A stretch of 64,000 bases of DNA from Cuneatibacter caecimuris (GCF_004216775.1 NZ_SGXF01000002.1:62001-126000); one strand, 5' to 3'; shown: positions 44,479 through 55,455, numbered from the stretch's first letter. Program-made: numbers and translations. The notes: a model not told the origin generated them from the letters alone.

Positions 44479-46341
44479 CTATTCTCCCTGTGGAATAACT
44501 ACATTGTGCAATATATGTTGCTGAACATAGTACATATCTGCTGCAGTAATTCTCTGATCACGATTAACATCCGTTGCTACAAAATATACTTCTTCTTGCA
44601 TCTGTATATGCAATACATGTCTCTGTACAAGCCCTAAGTCTGCAGCAGTTATTTTACCATCACCATTCACATCACCATACACTACAACCTGATATTTAGC
44701 TACTGACTCACCACTACTATTCATTATTACTATTTGGTTGCCTGTTCCAATACGCCCGGTATTTATACTTCCATCGGCCTTATGAATCTCCGCATTACAA
44801 TTTTTCAATGTCATTCCATCCAGGAAACTCTGCGCCATGGTTCCTGGCTCAATCCCATGTAAATACCCTGTCTGCCCACTGATTACTGCATAATCAGGCA
44901 ACTTAAATTCAGGCTTTGGCACTGGTTCAGGATCACTTCCCCGTCTGGCAATCAGCAGCGTATACGTTCTCTTCGTCCCATTCCCCGCAGTAACCGTCAC
45001 AGGCACTTCATTCTGTCCATGCTTCAGGCTGATTGTACCCGTCCCGCTGATCGAAGCGTGGGCCGCGTCATAAGCCCTGGCGCTGACCGTCACCTCGCTC
45101 ACATTCTCGTCCACAATTATGCTGTACGTCAAGGTATCTGTATTAAATGTGGGCGTTAGAGAATATCCGTTTACAGACAGATCCGCCAGTTTGTAGTTAG
45201 GACTGCCGTCCCTTGTAGGCATGGGACAGGGGGCTGACGGCATATTCAGATAGACAGGTATCCGGAACACCAGTTTGATATCGTCCATCCCCTCATAAGA
45301 GGCTGACTGAGCGATTCCCAGAGAATTGGCGCCGCGAATATGAGTAAAGTACTGATGATAAAACAGCCCATACCCTCCGTCATAAACCACGTTGAATTTT
45401 TCAAAATAATTGGTATCCTGTCCATATCTGGTATAGTCAGCGTATTTATAAGCGCCGCCCAGAATCGAATCATACTGGTTGGTCCAGGGAATCCTCATAT
45501 TCTGGCGCAGCTGCGCATTTGTAATAGTATCCCCTCTTGCATAGATCAGGCCGTTTTCAATGGCCCCCAAACCGTTTGCATTATATGCGCCATGGTTAAA
45601 ATAATTATAAAGACCGGCGTAACTGCCTTTAATTCCCACAAAATTCCCGGAAATACTTCCCGAATTTCCGTTAACCCCCTGCTCCAAACGAATTTTCGTT
45701 CCAATCGCATATGGACTCAGGCCGGCATATTCAGCCGCATCCATAATTGCTTCCACATAGGTATATGTATTGCCCGCGGAATCTGAAACCAGCTTATTCG
45801 AGCTGGCCATAAAAGTATTGCGCAGCGCGCGCTGCAGCCCCTCTTCATTTTGGCTCTCAGGATGATAGGCGTTGGAAAGGAACTGGAAAATTTCTTTCTC
45901 ACCAAACTGGTTCCTGGGGTCTGCGTAGTACTCTACCAGCTCTCTGGAAGCTCTCACCCAGCCGGTCCCGTCATACACGGTCCACTGGCTGGTCTCCCAG
46001 TTGTAAGCGCCGTCCGCCAAAGATTTCCAGGAGGATACGGCCTGCTTGTCACTGTTGCTGATCAGGCTCTTTGTACCCATATCTTCATTATCAATAAATG
46101 TCTTCCAGTCAATTCCGGTCACCACTGACTGAAACACCCAGTTGGGATGCTTCTGATGCAGCTGATCCAGCGGTTTCAGATAATCCTCCGGAAACCCCTG
46201 CGCCCGCAGGGACTGCCGGTAGGCTTCATCCGGCGTATAATTATCTGCTTTCAGCGACAGCCCGGTCAGGCAGCCCGTCAATGCTACCGTCAGCGCAAGG
46301 GTCAGTGCCTTCCAGCGGTTCCGTCTCCTATTGTGTCTCAT
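44479..46341 (-). CDS. Exported N-acetylglucosaminidase with C-terminal dockerin
   Basis: 620 residues from the ATG at 46341 (AGGAG upstream). Export signal ALTLALTVALTGCLTGLSLK, possibly a lipobox (LTGC). A glucosaminidase domain near 90-330 has YVEAIMDAAEYAGLSPYAIG and the likely catalytic Glu in TKIRLEQGVNG, then GNFVGIKGSYAGLYNYFNHG. A cadherin-like domain follows near 385-465. The C-terminus is a type I dockerin with two Ca loops (DVNGDGKITAADLGLVQRHV and DVNRDQRITAADMYYVQQHI). It should trim peptidoglycan glycan strands and dock to a cohesin; the neighbour supplies a candidate. Confidence 0.87.
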   Translation of the reverse strand: MRHNRRRNRWKALTLALTVALTGCLTGLSLKADNYTPDEAYRQSLRAQGFPEDYLKPLDQLHQKHPNWVFQSVVTGIDWKTFIDNEDMGTKSLISNSDKQAVSSWKSLADGAYNWETSQWTVYDGTGWVRASRELVEYYADPRNQFGEKEIFQFLSNAYHPESQNEEGLQRALRNTFMASSNKLVSDSAGNTYTYVEAIMDAAEYAGLSPYAIGTKIRLEQGVNGNSGSISGNFVGIKGSYAGLYNYFNHGAYNANGLGAIENGLIYARGDTITNAQLRQNMRIPWTNQYDSILGGAYKYADYTRYGQDTNYFEKFNVVYDGGYGLFYHQYFTHIRGANSLGIAQSASYEGMDDIKLVFRIPVYLNMPSAPCPMPTRDGSPNYKLADLSVNGYSLTPTFNTDTLTYSIIVDENVSEVTVSARAYDAAHASISGTGTISLKHGQNEVPVTVTAGNGTKRTYTLLIARRGSDPEPVPKPEFKLPDYAVISGQTGYLHGIEPGTMAQSFLDGMTLKNCNAEIHKADGSINTGRIGTGNQIVIMNSSGESVAKYQVVVYGDVNGDGKITAADLGLVQRHVLHIQMQEEVYFVATDVNRDQRITAADMYYVQQHILHNVVIPQGE

Positions 46342-46559
46342 AACCCACTCCTGCCTCTGATGTAATCCCCGTCCAAATCCCATGAACGGCCACTTTATAA
46401 CCCTTACATTATCCCATAATTGCTAATTGAAGTCAACCCTGATGGAAATATTTCACATTTATTGAACAAACCATCAGAACTTTCTTTTGCAAATAAAATT
46501 CAAAACCGCCGCAATTCACCTCCGCGAAACAGTTTTATTTCATAGGAACCTTTCCCGTG

Positions 46560-46619
46560 AAATGAAAGAACCGGCCTACCAATCGTCAGATTTTTCATCT
46601 GACTTTTGGAGGTCGGTTC
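46560..46619 (-). terminator. Terminator after gpmI
   Basis: A 50-base imperfect hairpin (GAACCG...CGGTTC outer, GTCAGAT/ATCTGAC inner) followed on the minus strand by TTTCATTTC, 45 bases after the gpmI stop. Confidence 0.65.
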
Positions 46620-46664
46620 ACCCTCATTCATTCGTCAAGATCTATTACAGGCAAAGCCGGCAGC

Positions 46665-48200
46665 TTATTTCACCAGCAGGGACTTTCCTGTCATTTCCCG
46701 GGGCTGCTCCATCCCCATCAATTCGATCAGCGTCGGAGCGATGTCCGCCAGGCATCCGCCTTCCCGCAGACGGTAAGCAGGGTCTGCATTGATCAGGATA
46801 AAAGGCACCGGATTGGTGGTATGGGCGGTAAAAGGCGCGCCTGTTTCCGCATCCACCAACTGCTCCGCGTTTCCGTGATCTGCGCAGAGGAACATCTGGC
46901 CATCCACTTCTTTCAGCGCCTCTACAGTCCTGCCTACGCAGGCGTCCACTGCCTCCACAGCAGCCTCGGCAGCTTCCAGTACTCCGGTATGGCCTACCAT
47001 ATCAGGATTCGCGAAGTTGATAATAATCACATCATATTTATCAGATTTAATCGCCTCTACCAGCTTATCGCAGACTTCATAGGCGCTCATTTCAGGCTTC
47101 ATATCATAAGTCGCAACCTTTGGAGACTTCACAAGGATACGGTCTTCTCCGTCATTAGGAACCTCCACACCGCCATTGAAGAAGAACGTAACATGGGCAT
47201 ATTTTTCAGTTTCAGCGATTCTGGCCTGTTTCAGGCCATTTGCCGCCAGAAACTCGCCAAAAGTATTCGTAATGGAAACCTTTTTGAAGGCCACTGTTTT
47301 ATTCGGGATCGTTGGATCATAATCGGTGAAGCAGACAAAAGTCAAGTTCAGACGGTTTCTCTCGAATCCTTTAAAATCATCGTCGCAGAAAGCTCTGGTG
47401 ATCTGTCTTGCCCGATCCGGACGGAAATTAAAGAATATCACGGAATCGCCGTCCTGAATGGTGCCGATTGCCTTGCCATTTTCCATCACAACGGTGGGCG
47501 CCACAAATTCATCTGTCTTCCCGTCATCATAAGAAGCCTGGATCGCATCCACGCCGCTGGCGGCAGTATTCCCCTCGCCTTTTGTCAGCGCGTCATAAGC
47601 CTTCCTGGTGCGGTCAAAATTATTATCCCTGTCCATAGCGTAATAGCGGCCTGCCACAGAAGCGATACGGCCCGTGCCGATTCTGTCCATTTCAGCCTGC
47701 AGCTGCTCCGCGTATTCTTTTGCGGAAGAAGGCGGCGTATCGCGGCCATCCAGGAAGCAGTGTACAAACACTTTTTCCAAACCGTTCTTTTTTGCCAGCT
47801 CCAGCAGCGCGTACAGATGCGTGTTATGGCTGTGGACGCCGCCGTCGGAAAGCAGCCCCATCAGATGCAGCGCAGCGCCGTTTTTCTTACAATTCTCCAC
47901 CGCTGCCAGCAGTTCCTCATTTGTGAAAAAATCCCCGTCCTGAATGGATTTCGTGATTCTTGTCAGTTCCTGATACACAATGCGTCCGGCGCCCATATTC
48001 AGGTGGCCCACTTCGGAATTGCCCATCTGGCCCTCCGGCAGGCCCACAGCCATTCCGCTGGCATTTCCTTCCACAAAAGGATATTCCCTCATCAGCTGAT
48101 CCATAACCGGCGTCTTGGCCAGAGCCACTGCGTTTCCGTCTTTTCTGGAATTCAGCCCGTATCCGTCTAAAATCATCAATACTGTAGGTTTTTTACTCAT
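46665..48200 (-). CDS. gpmI: 2,3-bisphosphoglycerate-independent phosphoglycerate mutase
   Basis: 511 residues. Phosphatase-like metal sites MILDGYGL near 8 and [17 protein letters not shown] near 61 (catalytic Ser), [11 protein letters not shown] near 123, [12 protein letters not shown] near 405 and [10 protein letters not shown] near 443. Converts 3- to 2-phosphoglycerate with two Mn ions. Last in the gap-pgk-tpiA-gpmI order. Confidence 0.97.
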   Translation of the reverse strand: MSKKPTVLMILDGYGLNSRKDGNAVALAKTPVMDQLMREYPFVEGNASGMAVGLPEGQMGNSEVGHLNMGAGRIVYQELTRITKSIQDGDFFTNEELLAAVENCKKNGAALHLMGLLSDGGVHSHNTHLYALLELAKKNGLEKVFVHCFLDGRDTPPSSAKEYAEQLQAEMDRIGTGRIASVAGRYYAMDRDNNFDRTRKAYDALTKGEGNTAASGVDAIQASYDDGKTDEFVAPTVVMENGKAIGTIQDGDSVIFFNFRPDRARQITRAFCDDDFKGFERNRLNLTFVCFTDYDPTIPNKTVAFKKVSITNTFGEFLAANGLKQARIAETEKYAHVTFFFNGGVEVPNDGEDRILVKSPKVATYDMKPEMSAYEVCDKLVEAIKSDKYDVIIINFANPDMVGHTGVLEAAEAAVEAVDACVGRTVEALKEVDGQMFLCADHGNAEQLVDAETGAPFTAHTTNPVPFILINADPAYRLREGGCLADIAPTLIELMGMEQPREMTGKSLLVK

Positions 48201-48339
48201 GCTTCCTCCTGATTTCTGAAAAAAGGAGCGCGCGGCGCACGCTCCCCCTCTCTTTATTCACTGTTGAACCGCAAACCTCTGCCATGCGGCAAACTGCGGC
48301 TGATCAATCAGATTCTCACAATCCGAATTACTGAAACTC

Positions 48340-49086
48340 TCAATGCCAGTTTACAATCTTACCGAAATCGGGCTTCAGAGAAGCGCCGCCCACCAGGCCT
48401 CCGTCGATATCCGGCTGGGAGAACAGCTCGGGAGCGCTGGAGGCGCTCACGCTGCCGCCGTACTGGATACGGATCGCTTCGGCAGTGGCTTCATCGTAAA
48501 TTTCACCGATGCAGCAGCGGATGGCCGCGCATACTTCCTGGGCCTGCTCTGTGGTAGCAACCTTGCCTGTGCCGATCGCCCAGATAGGCTCGTAAGCGAT
48601 CACAGCTGTTTTTGCCTGATCAGCAGTCACGTTCAGGAACGCGATTTTGATCTGCTGGCGAATCCAGTCAATGGTAATACCCTGCTCCCGCTGTTTCAGG
48701 GATTCTCCGCAGCAGATAATCGGAATCATGTTGTGCTCAAAGGCTTTCAGCACTTTTTTATTTACTGTCTCATCTGTTTCAGCAAAATACTCTCTTCTCT
48801 CGGAATGACCGATGATCACATATTTTACGCCTGCATCCACCAGCATGTTGGGGGAAATCTCGCCGGTATAAGCGCCCTTCTCCTCAAAATACATATTTTC
48901 CGCGCCGATTTCAATATTGCTGCCTTTTGCAGCCTCCACAGCGGGAATAATATCAATAGCGGGCACGCAGAACACCACGTCCGCATCCTCGCAAGCCACC
49001 AGGGGCTTTAATTCATTTACCAGCGCAACTGCTTCGGAAGGGGTCATATTCATCTTCCAGTTGCCTGCGATAATCTTCTTACGCAT
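48340..49086 (-). CDS. tpiA: Triose-phosphate isomerase
   Basis: 248 residues. Substrate Lys in [14 protein letters not shown], catalytic His in [11 protein letters not shown] near 95, and catalytic Glu in [17 protein letters not shown] near 163. Phosphate loop at [20 protein letters not shown]. Interconverts dihydroxyacetone phosphate and glyceraldehyde 3-phosphate. Starts 22 bases after pgk. Confidence 0.98.
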   Translation of the reverse strand: MRKKIIAGNWKMNMTPSEAVALVNELKPLVACEDADVVFCVPAIDIIPAVEAAKGSNIEIGAENMYFEEKGAYTGEISPNMLVDAGVKYVIIGHSERREYFAETDETVNKKVLKAFEHNMIPIICCGESLKQREQGITIDWIRQQIKIAFLNVTADQAKTAVIAYEPIWAIGTGKVATTEQAQEVCAAIRCCIGEIYDEATAEAIRIQYGGSVSASSAPELFSQPDIDGGLVGGASLKPDFGKIVNWH

Positions 49087-49108
49087 TTTTCAGTTCTCCT
49101 GACTTCTA

Positions 49109-50323
49109 TTATTTGTTATCTGCTGCCGCAACGCCGGGAAGCTCTTTGCCTTCCAGGAACTCCAGAGAAGCGCCGCCGCCGGTGGAGATATGGGTCATTT
49201 TGTCAGCAAAGCCCAGTCTCTTTACAGCATTTACGGAGTCTCCGCCGCCGATCACTGTGGTGGCGTCTGTCAGCTCTGCCACTGCGCGGCATACTTCCAG
49301 AGTGCCCTCTGCGAAGTTTTCAAATTCAAACACGCCCATAGGCCCGTTCCACACTACTGTCTTCGCGCCTTCCAGAGCCTTCTTATAATTTTCAATAGTC
49401 TTAGGCCCAATATCAAATCCGGACCAGCCGGCTTCAATAGTATCTACAACCTTTCTCTCCGTATCATTGGAAAACTCTCTGCCTACCACATGGTCAACAG
49501 GAAGCAGCAGGTTTACGCCCTTTGCCTTTGCTTTCTCCACCATTTCCAGCGCATAGTCCAGTTTATCAGCTTCCAGAAGGGAATTTCCCACTTCCTGGCC
49601 CTGAGCTTTCAGGAAAGTATAGGCCATTCCGCCGCCGATGATCAGAGTATCCACTTTTTCCAGCAGGTTGTTGATCACATTGATCTTATCAGATACTTTC
49701 GCGCCCCCCAGAATCGCCACAAAAGGACGAACCGGGTTCTCCACTGCCTCGCCCAGGAATTTAATTTCCTTTTCCATCAGGTAACCCACAACATTTTCCT
49801 TTGTGTACTTGGTTACGCCAACATTGGAGCAGTGCGCTCTGTGAGCGGTTCCGAATGCGTCGTTTACAAAAATATCGTTATCGCACAGCGCAGCCAGTTC
49901 TTTCGCATAAGCATCGGCATTTTCATCCTTGCCGTATTTTGTCTCTTCCACTCTGTAACGGGTGTTCTGAAGCAGCAGAACTTCTCCGCCCTCAAGAGAT
50001 GCTGCGGCTGCCTGTGTTTCAGGGCCTGTCACCTTGGGATCATTGACAAATTTCACCTCTGCGCCCAAACGCTCTTTCAGCGCAGCAGCAACCGGCTCCA
50101 GAGACAGCTCAGGAAGGGGTTCTCCCTTGGGCTTGCCCAGATGAGAACAAAGGATCACCTTTGCGCCCTGGTCCAGCAGCTTCTTAATCGTAGGAACCGC
50201 TCCGTCGATGCGGTTGTAATTCTGAATCACTCCATCCTTCAGCGGCACGTTGAAATCGCAGCGCACAAGAACCTTTCTTCCTTTTAAATCTTTCAGATCT
50301 TCTACAGTTTTCTTATTCAGCAT
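49109..50323 (-). CDS. pgk: Phosphoglycerate kinase
   Basis: 404 residues. [15 protein letters not shown] near 18, [12 protein letters not shown] near 61, [15 protein letters not shown] near 230, and the nucleotide site [17 protein letters not shown] near 333 with GGGDSVNAV. First ATP-forming step of glycolysis. A repeat (copy C) and a hairpin separate it from gap. Confidence 0.98.
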   Translation of the reverse strand: MLNKKTVEDLKDLKGRKVLVRCDFNVPLKDGVIQNYNRIDGAVPTIKKLLDQGAKVILCSHLGKPKGEPLPELSLEPVAAALKERLGAEVKFVNDPKVTGPETQAAAASLEGGEVLLLQNTRYRVEETKYGKDENADAYAKELAALCDNDIFVNDAFGTAHRAHCSNVGVTKYTKENVVGYLMEKEIKFLGEAVENPVRPFVAILGGAKVSDKINVINNLLEKVDTLIIGGGMAYTFLKAQGQEVGNSLLEADKLDYALEMVEKAKAKGVNLLLPVDHVVGREFSNDTERKVVDTIEAGWSGFDIGPKTIENYKKALEGAKTVVWNGPMGVFEFENFAEGTLEVCRAVAELTDATTVIGGGDSVNAVKRLGFADKMTHISTGGGASLEFLEGKELPGVAAADNK

Positions 50324-50352
50324 GTAAATATGCTCCTTTCTAAAATAAATTT

Positions 50353-50454
50353 AGAGTCCGGCCCGCCGAAGCGCGGTCGCTTTAGCGGCCATATTTCCTT
50401 AGCGCGTAGTGCGCATCCCCCCGGAGGGTTTTGTTGCATAGTTTCCTGTGCAGC
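50353..50454 (+). repeat. Intergenic repeat, copy C (class I, shortened)
   Basis: TTAGAGTCCGGCCCGCC, GCGGTCGCTTTAGCGGCC, TTTCCTTAGCGCGTAGTGCGC and CCCGGAGGGTTTTGTTGCATAG; the distal part is deleted. It lies between gap and pgk. Confidence 0.8.
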
Positions 50455-50458
50455 AATG

Positions 50459-50490
50459 TAACGGGCCCGGTCCAAGGACCGGACCCGTTG
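50459..50490. terminator. GC-rich hairpin after gap
   Basis: ACGGGCCCGGTCC and GGACCGGACCCGT form a stem of about 13 bp. No U-run on the minus strand, so it may modulate gap-to-pgk read-through or stabilise the gap message. Confidence 0.45.
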
Positions 50491-50530
50491 TGAGTCTTGA
50501 ATCAATTCTATTTCATTTTCACCGGGAAAA

Positions 50531-51562
50531 TTATGCCAGCTCAGCGAAATACTTGATGGTGCGAACCATCTGGCTGGTATAGGAGTTCTCGTTGTCATAC
50601 CAGGAAACCACCTGTACTTCGTACAGACCGTTGCCCAGGTCGATTACCATTGTCTGAGTGGAATCAAACAGAGAACCAAATCTCATGCCGATCACGTCGG
50701 AAGATACGATCTGATCTTCGTTGTAGCCAAAGGACTCGGAAGCTGCTGCCTTCATTGCAGCGTTGATGCCGTCAACAGTAACATTCTCACCCTTAACAAC
50801 AGCAGTCAGAATTGTTGTGGAACCGGTGGGAACCGGAACACGCTGTGCAGAACCGATCAGCTTGCCGTTCAGCTCGGGGATAACCAGGCCGATTGCCTTC
50901 GCCGCGCCGGTGGAGTTGGGAACGATGTTAGCTGCGCCGGCACGCGCTCTTCTCAGGTCACCCTTTCTGTGAGGGCCGTCCAGAATCATCTGGTCGCCTG
51001 TATAAGCATGAATGGTGCTCATGATACCGGACTGGATGGGAGCATAGTCGTTCAGAGCCTTAGCCATGGGAGCCAGGCAGTTGGTGGTGCAGGAAGCAGC
51101 GGAGATGATCTGATCATCTGCTGTCAGAATATCTTCGTTCACGCTGAACACGATGGTCTTCAGATCATTGCCTGCAGGTGCGGAAATAACAACCTTCTTA
51201 GCGCCGGCATTCACATGGGCCATAGCCTTGTCTTTCTTTGTATAGAAGCCGGTGCACTCCAGAACAACGTCTACGCCAAGTTCACCCCAAGGCAGATTGT
51301 TTGCATCGGGCTCTTTATAAATTGTAATGGTCTTTCCGTCAACGATAATGCAGCCTTCGCCAGCTTCTACGGTGTGCTTTCCTTCACCCATATAACCGCA
51401 GTATCCGCCCTGAGCGGTATCATACTTCAGCAGGTTTGCCAGCATTACCGGATCTGTCAGATCGTTGATTGCTACTACATCATATCCTTCAGCGCCAAAC
51501 ATCTGTCTGAAAGCCAGACGGCCGATACGGCCAAAACCATTGATTGCTACTTTTACAGCCAT
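50531..51562 (-). CDS. gap: Glyceraldehyde-3-phosphate dehydrogenase
   Basis: 343 residues. NAD site [15 protein letters not shown], catalytic Cys in [17 protein letters not shown] near 155, His and Thr in [12 protein letters not shown] near 180, and the C-terminal [20 protein letters not shown]. Oxidative step of glycolysis. It heads the glycolytic cluster; the leader contains an AGCCGC/GCGGTT hairpin around 51608-51625. Confidence 0.98.
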   Translation of the reverse strand: MAVKVAINGFGRIGRLAFRQMFGAEGYDVVAINDLTDPVMLANLLKYDTAQGGYCGYMGEGKHTVEAGEGCIIVDGKTITIYKEPDANNLPWGELGVDVVLECTGFYTKKDKAMAHVNAGAKKVVISAPAGNDLKTIVFSVNEDILTADDQIISAASCTTNCLAPMAKALNDYAPIQSGIMSTIHAYTGDQMILDGPHRKGDLRRARAGAANIVPNSTGAAKAIGLVIPELNGKLIGSAQRVPVPTGSTTILTAVVKGENVTVDGINAAMKAAASESFGYNEDQIVSSDVIGMRFGSLFDSTQTMVIDLGNGLYEVQVVSWYDNENSYTSQMVRTIKYFAELA

Positions 51563-51725
51563 TTCAATTCCTCCTAATTGTGAATGATTAGAGTTCTTAT
51601 AATATAACCGCCGACAGCGGCTATTGACTTATGGAAAATGGTTTGTTAAACTTTCATCAACCTATCTTATTCTAACCGCTTTGCAGAAAAAAGGCAAGTC
51701 CTTTTTCCACGATTTTTTAAAATTT

Positions 51726-53402
51726 TCACATTTCGTCTTTTACATAGCCCGCGATATTGTCGGCATGGTCGGATATGCGCTCCAGATTGCTGATGATATC
51801 CAGGAAAATCACCCCTGAGGACGCGCTGCACTCATTATTTGACAGCCTTGCGATATGCTTTTCACGCAGCTCTTCTTCCAGATCGTCCACCATATCCTCC
51901 AGCTTCACCACATGCCGCACAGACTCCTTGCTCCCTGTTTTTCTGGCATCAATGGCATACTGAAAAGAGGCCAGCACTTTTTCGCTGATTTCTTTCAGAT
52001 CCGAGATTCCGGTCTCAGAAAATACGATATTATTATTATGAAGATACTCCGCCATTTCAGCTATATTTTCTGTATGATCCCCCACCCGTTCTATGTCGCT
52101 GACAATATAAAATAAGTGGTTAATGATCTGGTGCTGTTTTTCTGTCAGGGACAGATTGTTAATCTGAACCAGATATTCTGTGAGCAATTTCTCCAGGCTG
52201 TTGATGGTCTTTTCATTTTCATAAACCTTGGAATATTCGTCAGGCATTTCGTCAAACACACTCCGCACCGCCAGAGTGGCGTTTTCCAAAGTGATCTCTC
52301 CCATGTGCACCACTTCATTCAGAACATTCTCCACCGCAACGCCGGGGGTCTCCAGGAAACGCTTGTCCAGATGGCGCACCACTTCTTCCACTGCGTTTTC
52401 CTGAGCCAATTCCTTATCCTTTTTGCCCGCAGGCACAACTTTCCCCGAAAGAGCCACCAGAGCCTTGGCAAAGGGAAACAGCAGGGCTGTGCAGACGATA
52501 TTAAACACAGTGTGAAAAATCGAAATCCCCACGCTGTCAATGGAACCGCTTCCCAGAGCCGGCCGGAACTGGAAGAACAGAAACATTCCCGCTCCAAAAA
52601 GCACTGCGCCGATCACATTAAAAGACAGGTGGATCACTGCCGCCCGTTTTGCGTTCCTGGGCGCTCCCAGGCTGGACAGCATGGCCGTACAGCAGGAACC
52701 GATATTCGAGCCCAGACTGATATAAACCGCCGAGGCGGCCGTCACCACCCCTCCTGAAGCCGCCAGCATCTGCAGGATTCCCACAGATGCGGAAGAACTC
52801 TGCATAATCGCGGTCACCGCAGCTCCGATCAGAATTCCCAGCACAGGGTTGCTTCCGAACATCTCAAAGGCATTCTTAAATATCGGAAGGTCTGTATAGC
52901 TCCCGGCCGCGTCTTTCATGAAATCCAGGCCGATAAACAACAAGCCCAGACCAACCAGGATTTCTCCCGCCAGTTTAGACGATGGTTTTTTAATAAACAT
53001 AATCATAATTGCGCCGATTCCCAAAAGCAGCGGCGCATATAAAGAAGGTGAAAACAGCATCATGCTGTCCCCCAGCTGCCCCAGTGAAACGATCCAGGAT
53101 GTAATACAGGTTCCGATGTTCGCGCCCATGATCACGCCCACCGCCTGCGTCAGCGTCATCAGCCCCGCGTTTACAAAGCCTACCACCATCACAGTTGTGG
53201 CGCCGCTGCTCTGAATGATTGCCGTGATCAGAGCCCCCATCAGCACAGCCATCAGCCGGTTATTCGTCAGCATTTCAAGCAGCTGGCGCATCTTATTTCC
53301 TGCACTTTTCTGGATACCATCCGACATGGTGTGCATGCCGTACAGGAACATCCCCAGGCCTCCACAGAACATGAATAAATTCTTTAGGTCTGTTACGTTC
53401 AT
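51726..53402 (-). CDS. Na/Pi cotransporter with PhoU-like C-terminus
   Basis: 558 residues. Two inverted Na_Pi repeats with the QSSGATTVMVVGFVNAG (near 64) and QSSSASVGILQMLAASGG (near 205) signatures, eight or so membrane spans to about 320, then a cytoplasmic helical PhoU-like region (MGEITLENATLAVRSVFDE; LLTEYLVQINNLSLTEKQHQ; DIISNLERISDHADNIAGYV). Imports phosphate with sodium. The PhoU part probably senses or regulates uptake. Confidence 0.93.
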   Translation of the reverse strand: MNVTDLKNLFMFCGGLGMFLYGMHTMSDGIQKSAGNKMRQLLEMLTNNRLMAVLMGALITAIIQSSGATTVMVVGFVNAGLMTLTQAVGVIMGANIGTCITSWIVSLGQLGDSMMLFSPSLYAPLLLGIGAIMIMFIKKPSSKLAGEILVGLGLLFIGLDFMKDAAGSYTDLPIFKNAFEMFGSNPVLGILIGAAVTAIMQSSSASVGILQMLAASGGVVTAASAVYISLGSNIGSCCTAMLSSLGAPRNAKRAAVIHLSFNVIGAVLFGAGMFLFFQFRPALGSGSIDSVGISIFHTVFNIVCTALLFPFAKALVALSGKVVPAGKKDKELAQENAVEEVVRHLDKRFLETPGVAVENVLNEVVHMGEITLENATLAVRSVFDEMPDEYSKVYENEKTINSLEKLLTEYLVQINNLSLTEKQHQIINHLFYIVSDIERVGDHTENIAEMAEYLHNNNIVFSETGISDLKEISEKVLASFQYAIDARKTGSKESVRHVVKLEDMVDDLEEELREKHIARLSNNECSASSGVIFLDIISNLERISDHADNIAGYVKDEM

Positions 53403-53580
53403 GATGATATTTTCCTCCCAAATTATCTTCTTGTAAAAAACCTTTCGAATTCATTCTATCACATCTTCCTGATTTTTCAAATGGATTCTGAAGAATATTG
53501 CATTTTTTGATTTCATCCATTATACTAAAAGCCAGCGGCCAAACAAAAAAGCCGGTGAATAATCACATGGAGGACATATC

Positions 53581-54390
53581 ATGATTCTGGCAGATACGCA
53601 CACCCACACTGCTTTTTCCACAGACAGCACCTCTTCTCCCAGGAGCCAGATCCGGCAGGCAATCCGCCTGGGGCTTCAGGATTTTTATATTACAGACCAT
53701 TACGACATGGATTTTCCGGGGGAAGAGCCTTCTTTTGTTTTTGATATACCGGAATATTTCCGGACTCTGGAAGCTTTGAAGGAAGAATACCGCGGCCAGA
53801 TCTGCCTTCATATCGGGATAGAGCTGGGCCTGCAGCCTCACCTTGGAAAACGGCCGGAAGAGCTGACTGCCTCCTGGCCTTTTGAATTTGTGATCGGTTC
53901 CACTCATGTGGTGGATCAGATGGACCCCTATTTTCCGGTTTACTGGGATGGAAAAACGGAACAGCAGGGCCTGCACCGGTATTTTGAGGATATGCTTGAA
54001 AACATCAGATCATTTGACTGTTTTGATTCCTGCGGCCATCTGGACTATATTGTCCGTTATCTGCCCTCCGGAAGAAAAGTGAATCTATTCGCTGAATTTG
54101 GAGATATAATTGATGAAATTCTCCGCACCCTGATTGACAGGGATATCGCCCTGGAATGCAATACCGCAGGCTTTAAATACGGTCTCGGACATCCCAATCC
54201 CCATGAAGATGTGCTCATCCGCTACCGGGAGCTGGGCGGAGAGCTGCTGACCATCGGTTCGGACGGACATGCGCCTGAACATCTGGCCTATGATTTTTCT
54301 CTGCTCCCGGAGCTGCTGAAGAAACTGGGATACAGATATTATACTATTTATAAAGACCGCAGACCCGTTTTCCTCAATTTAAACGAATAG
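53581..54390 (+). CDS. hisK: PHP-domain phosphatase, histidinol-phosphatase family
   Basis: 269 residues. Metal-binding motifs of the PHP fold: ADTHTHTAFSTDS at residue 4, FYITDHYDMDF near 36, EIGIELGLQPH-like HIGIELGLQPHLGKR near 77, GSTHVVDQMDP near 106, DSCGHLDYIVRY near 144, and TIGSDGHAPEHLAYDF near 222. Probably L-histidinol phosphate phosphatase (HisK/HisJ), a step missing from the hisF-hisH pair, though substrate range is not set by motif. Plus strand, alone. Confidence 0.85.
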   Translation: MILADTHTHTAFSTDSTSSPRSQIRQAIRLGLQDFYITDHYDMDFPGEEPSFVFDIPEYFRTLEALKEEYRGQICLHIGIELGLQPHLGKRPEELTASWPFEFVIGSTHVVDQMDPYFPVYWDGKTEQQGLHRYFEDMLENIRSFDCFDSCGHLDYIVRYLPSGRKVNLFAEFGDIIDEILRTLIDRDIALECNTAGFKYGLGHPNPHEDVLIRYRELGGELLTIGSDGHAPEHLAYDFSLLPELLKKLGYRYYTIYKDRRPVFLNLNE

Positions 54391-54393
54391 TGG

Positions 54394-54480
54394 AAAAAAG
54401 AATCCCGCTCGCGGGATTATCCGCCTGCGGCGTGTCGCTTTAGCGATGTGATTCCTTACGCCGCTGTGCTGTAGCATATC
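54394..54480 (+). repeat. Intergenic repeat, copy E (class II, shortened)
   Basis: AAAAAAGAATCCCGCTCGCGGG, TTATCCGCCTGCGGCGTG, TCGCTTTAGCG, GATTCCTTACGCCGCTGTGC; lacks the CATAGGGAACG end. Directly after the PHP gene stop. Confidence 0.8.
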
Positions 54481-54525
54481 ACAACGGCGCTTTCTGCAAT
54501 ACAATTAAATTTTTATCCGGCACGC

Positions 54526-55455
54526 TCAGGATATGATGGTGCCGGCCTTTTCTTTCAGCCCGGCAAGGGCCTTGTCCAGAGAAGTGATTATGGCCCTTCT
54601 GTCCTTGCCCGAGCTGACGAATTCCACTGCTGCCTGCATCTTGGGCAGCGTGGAAATTGCGTCAAAATACCCTTCTTCGATCAATTCTTCGGCTTTCACT
54701 GTTGTCAGCTTGCCCAGCTTCTGTTCCTGAGACGTCCCCGGTTTCACAGTCATCTGTTCCGTTCCCGTCAAAAACAGAAGGTCGTCCGCATCCAGCATCT
54801 GGGCCAGCCGCGCTGCGCCCAGGTCTTTTTCAATAATCGCACTGGCGCCTCTTAGCCTGGTACCCTGCTGCATCACAGGAATTCCGCCGCCCCCGCAGGC
54901 GATCACTACCTGGTCCGCATCCGCCAGCGTCCGGATCGAATCAATCTCGTAAATATCAATGGGCTGGGGAGCCGCTACAATACGGCGGTATCCGCCGTCA
55001 ACTTCTGTCACATAATTGCCCTTTTCCACTTCTGCGTCCGCCTCTTCTTTCGTCAGAATGCGTCCGATTTCTTTGGTGGGATGGTTAAACGCCTTGTCAA
55101 AAGGATCTACCCGGACCTGCGTGATGATCGTGCAGACCGGTTTATAAATTCCCCGGTCCAAAAGCTCGGTCCGCAGAGCGTTCTGCAGGTCGTATCCGAT
55201 ATATCCCTGGCTCAGCGCGCCGCAGACAGCTACCGGCGCTGCGGTAAATTCCTGGTTGTTTTTAGAAAATTCGTTCATAGCTGCATGAATCATACCAATC
55301 TGCAGCCCATTGCTGTGGGTGACCACCACCTGGTACCTGGCTTCCACCAGATCGGCAATGGCCCGGGCCGCCCTCTGAACCGCTTCTTTCTGCTGCGGCA
55401 AAGTAGACCCAAAAGCCACCCGCCCCAATCCGACTACTACACGCCTTTTATTCAT
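54526..55455 (-). CDS. arcC: Carbamate kinase
   Basis: 309 residues from MNKRRVVVGLGRVAF (55455). Amino-acid-kinase features: THSNGLQIGMIHAAM near 47, the nucleotide region VIACGGGGIPVMQQGTRLRG near 205, and KDLGAARLAQMLDADDLLFL near 230 with GTEQMTVKPGTS. Transfers phosphate between carbamoyl phosphate and ADP, yielding ATP in the catabolic direction. No arginine deiminase, OTC or agmatine genes are near, but carB lies 1.4 kb away. Confidence 0.93.
   Translation of the reverse strand: MNKRRVVVGLGRVAFGSTLPQQKEAVQRAARAIADLVEARYQVVVTHSNGLQIGMIHAAMNEFSKNNQEFTAAPVAVCGALSQGYIGYDLQNALRTELLDRGIYKPVCTIITQVRVDPFDKAFNHPTKEIGRILTKEEADAEVEKGNYVTEVDGGYRRIVAAPQPIDIYEIDSIRTLADADQVVIACGGGGIPVMQQGTRLRGASAIIEKDLGAARLAQMLDADDLLFLTGTEQMTVKPGTSQEQKLGKLTTVKAEELIEEGYFDAISTLPKMQAAVEFVSSGKDRRAIITSLDKALAGLKEKAGTIIS

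Noticed and set aside
46821-48170. A 449-codon plus-strand open frame opposite gpmI.
   Set aside because: Antisense to a complete, motif-bearing gpmI; no start signal or domain.
51560-51640. Rex or CggR operator upstream of gap.
   Set aside because: TTGTGAATGATTA is only half of a Rex-like site and the hairpin nearby is short; not enough to call a regulator.
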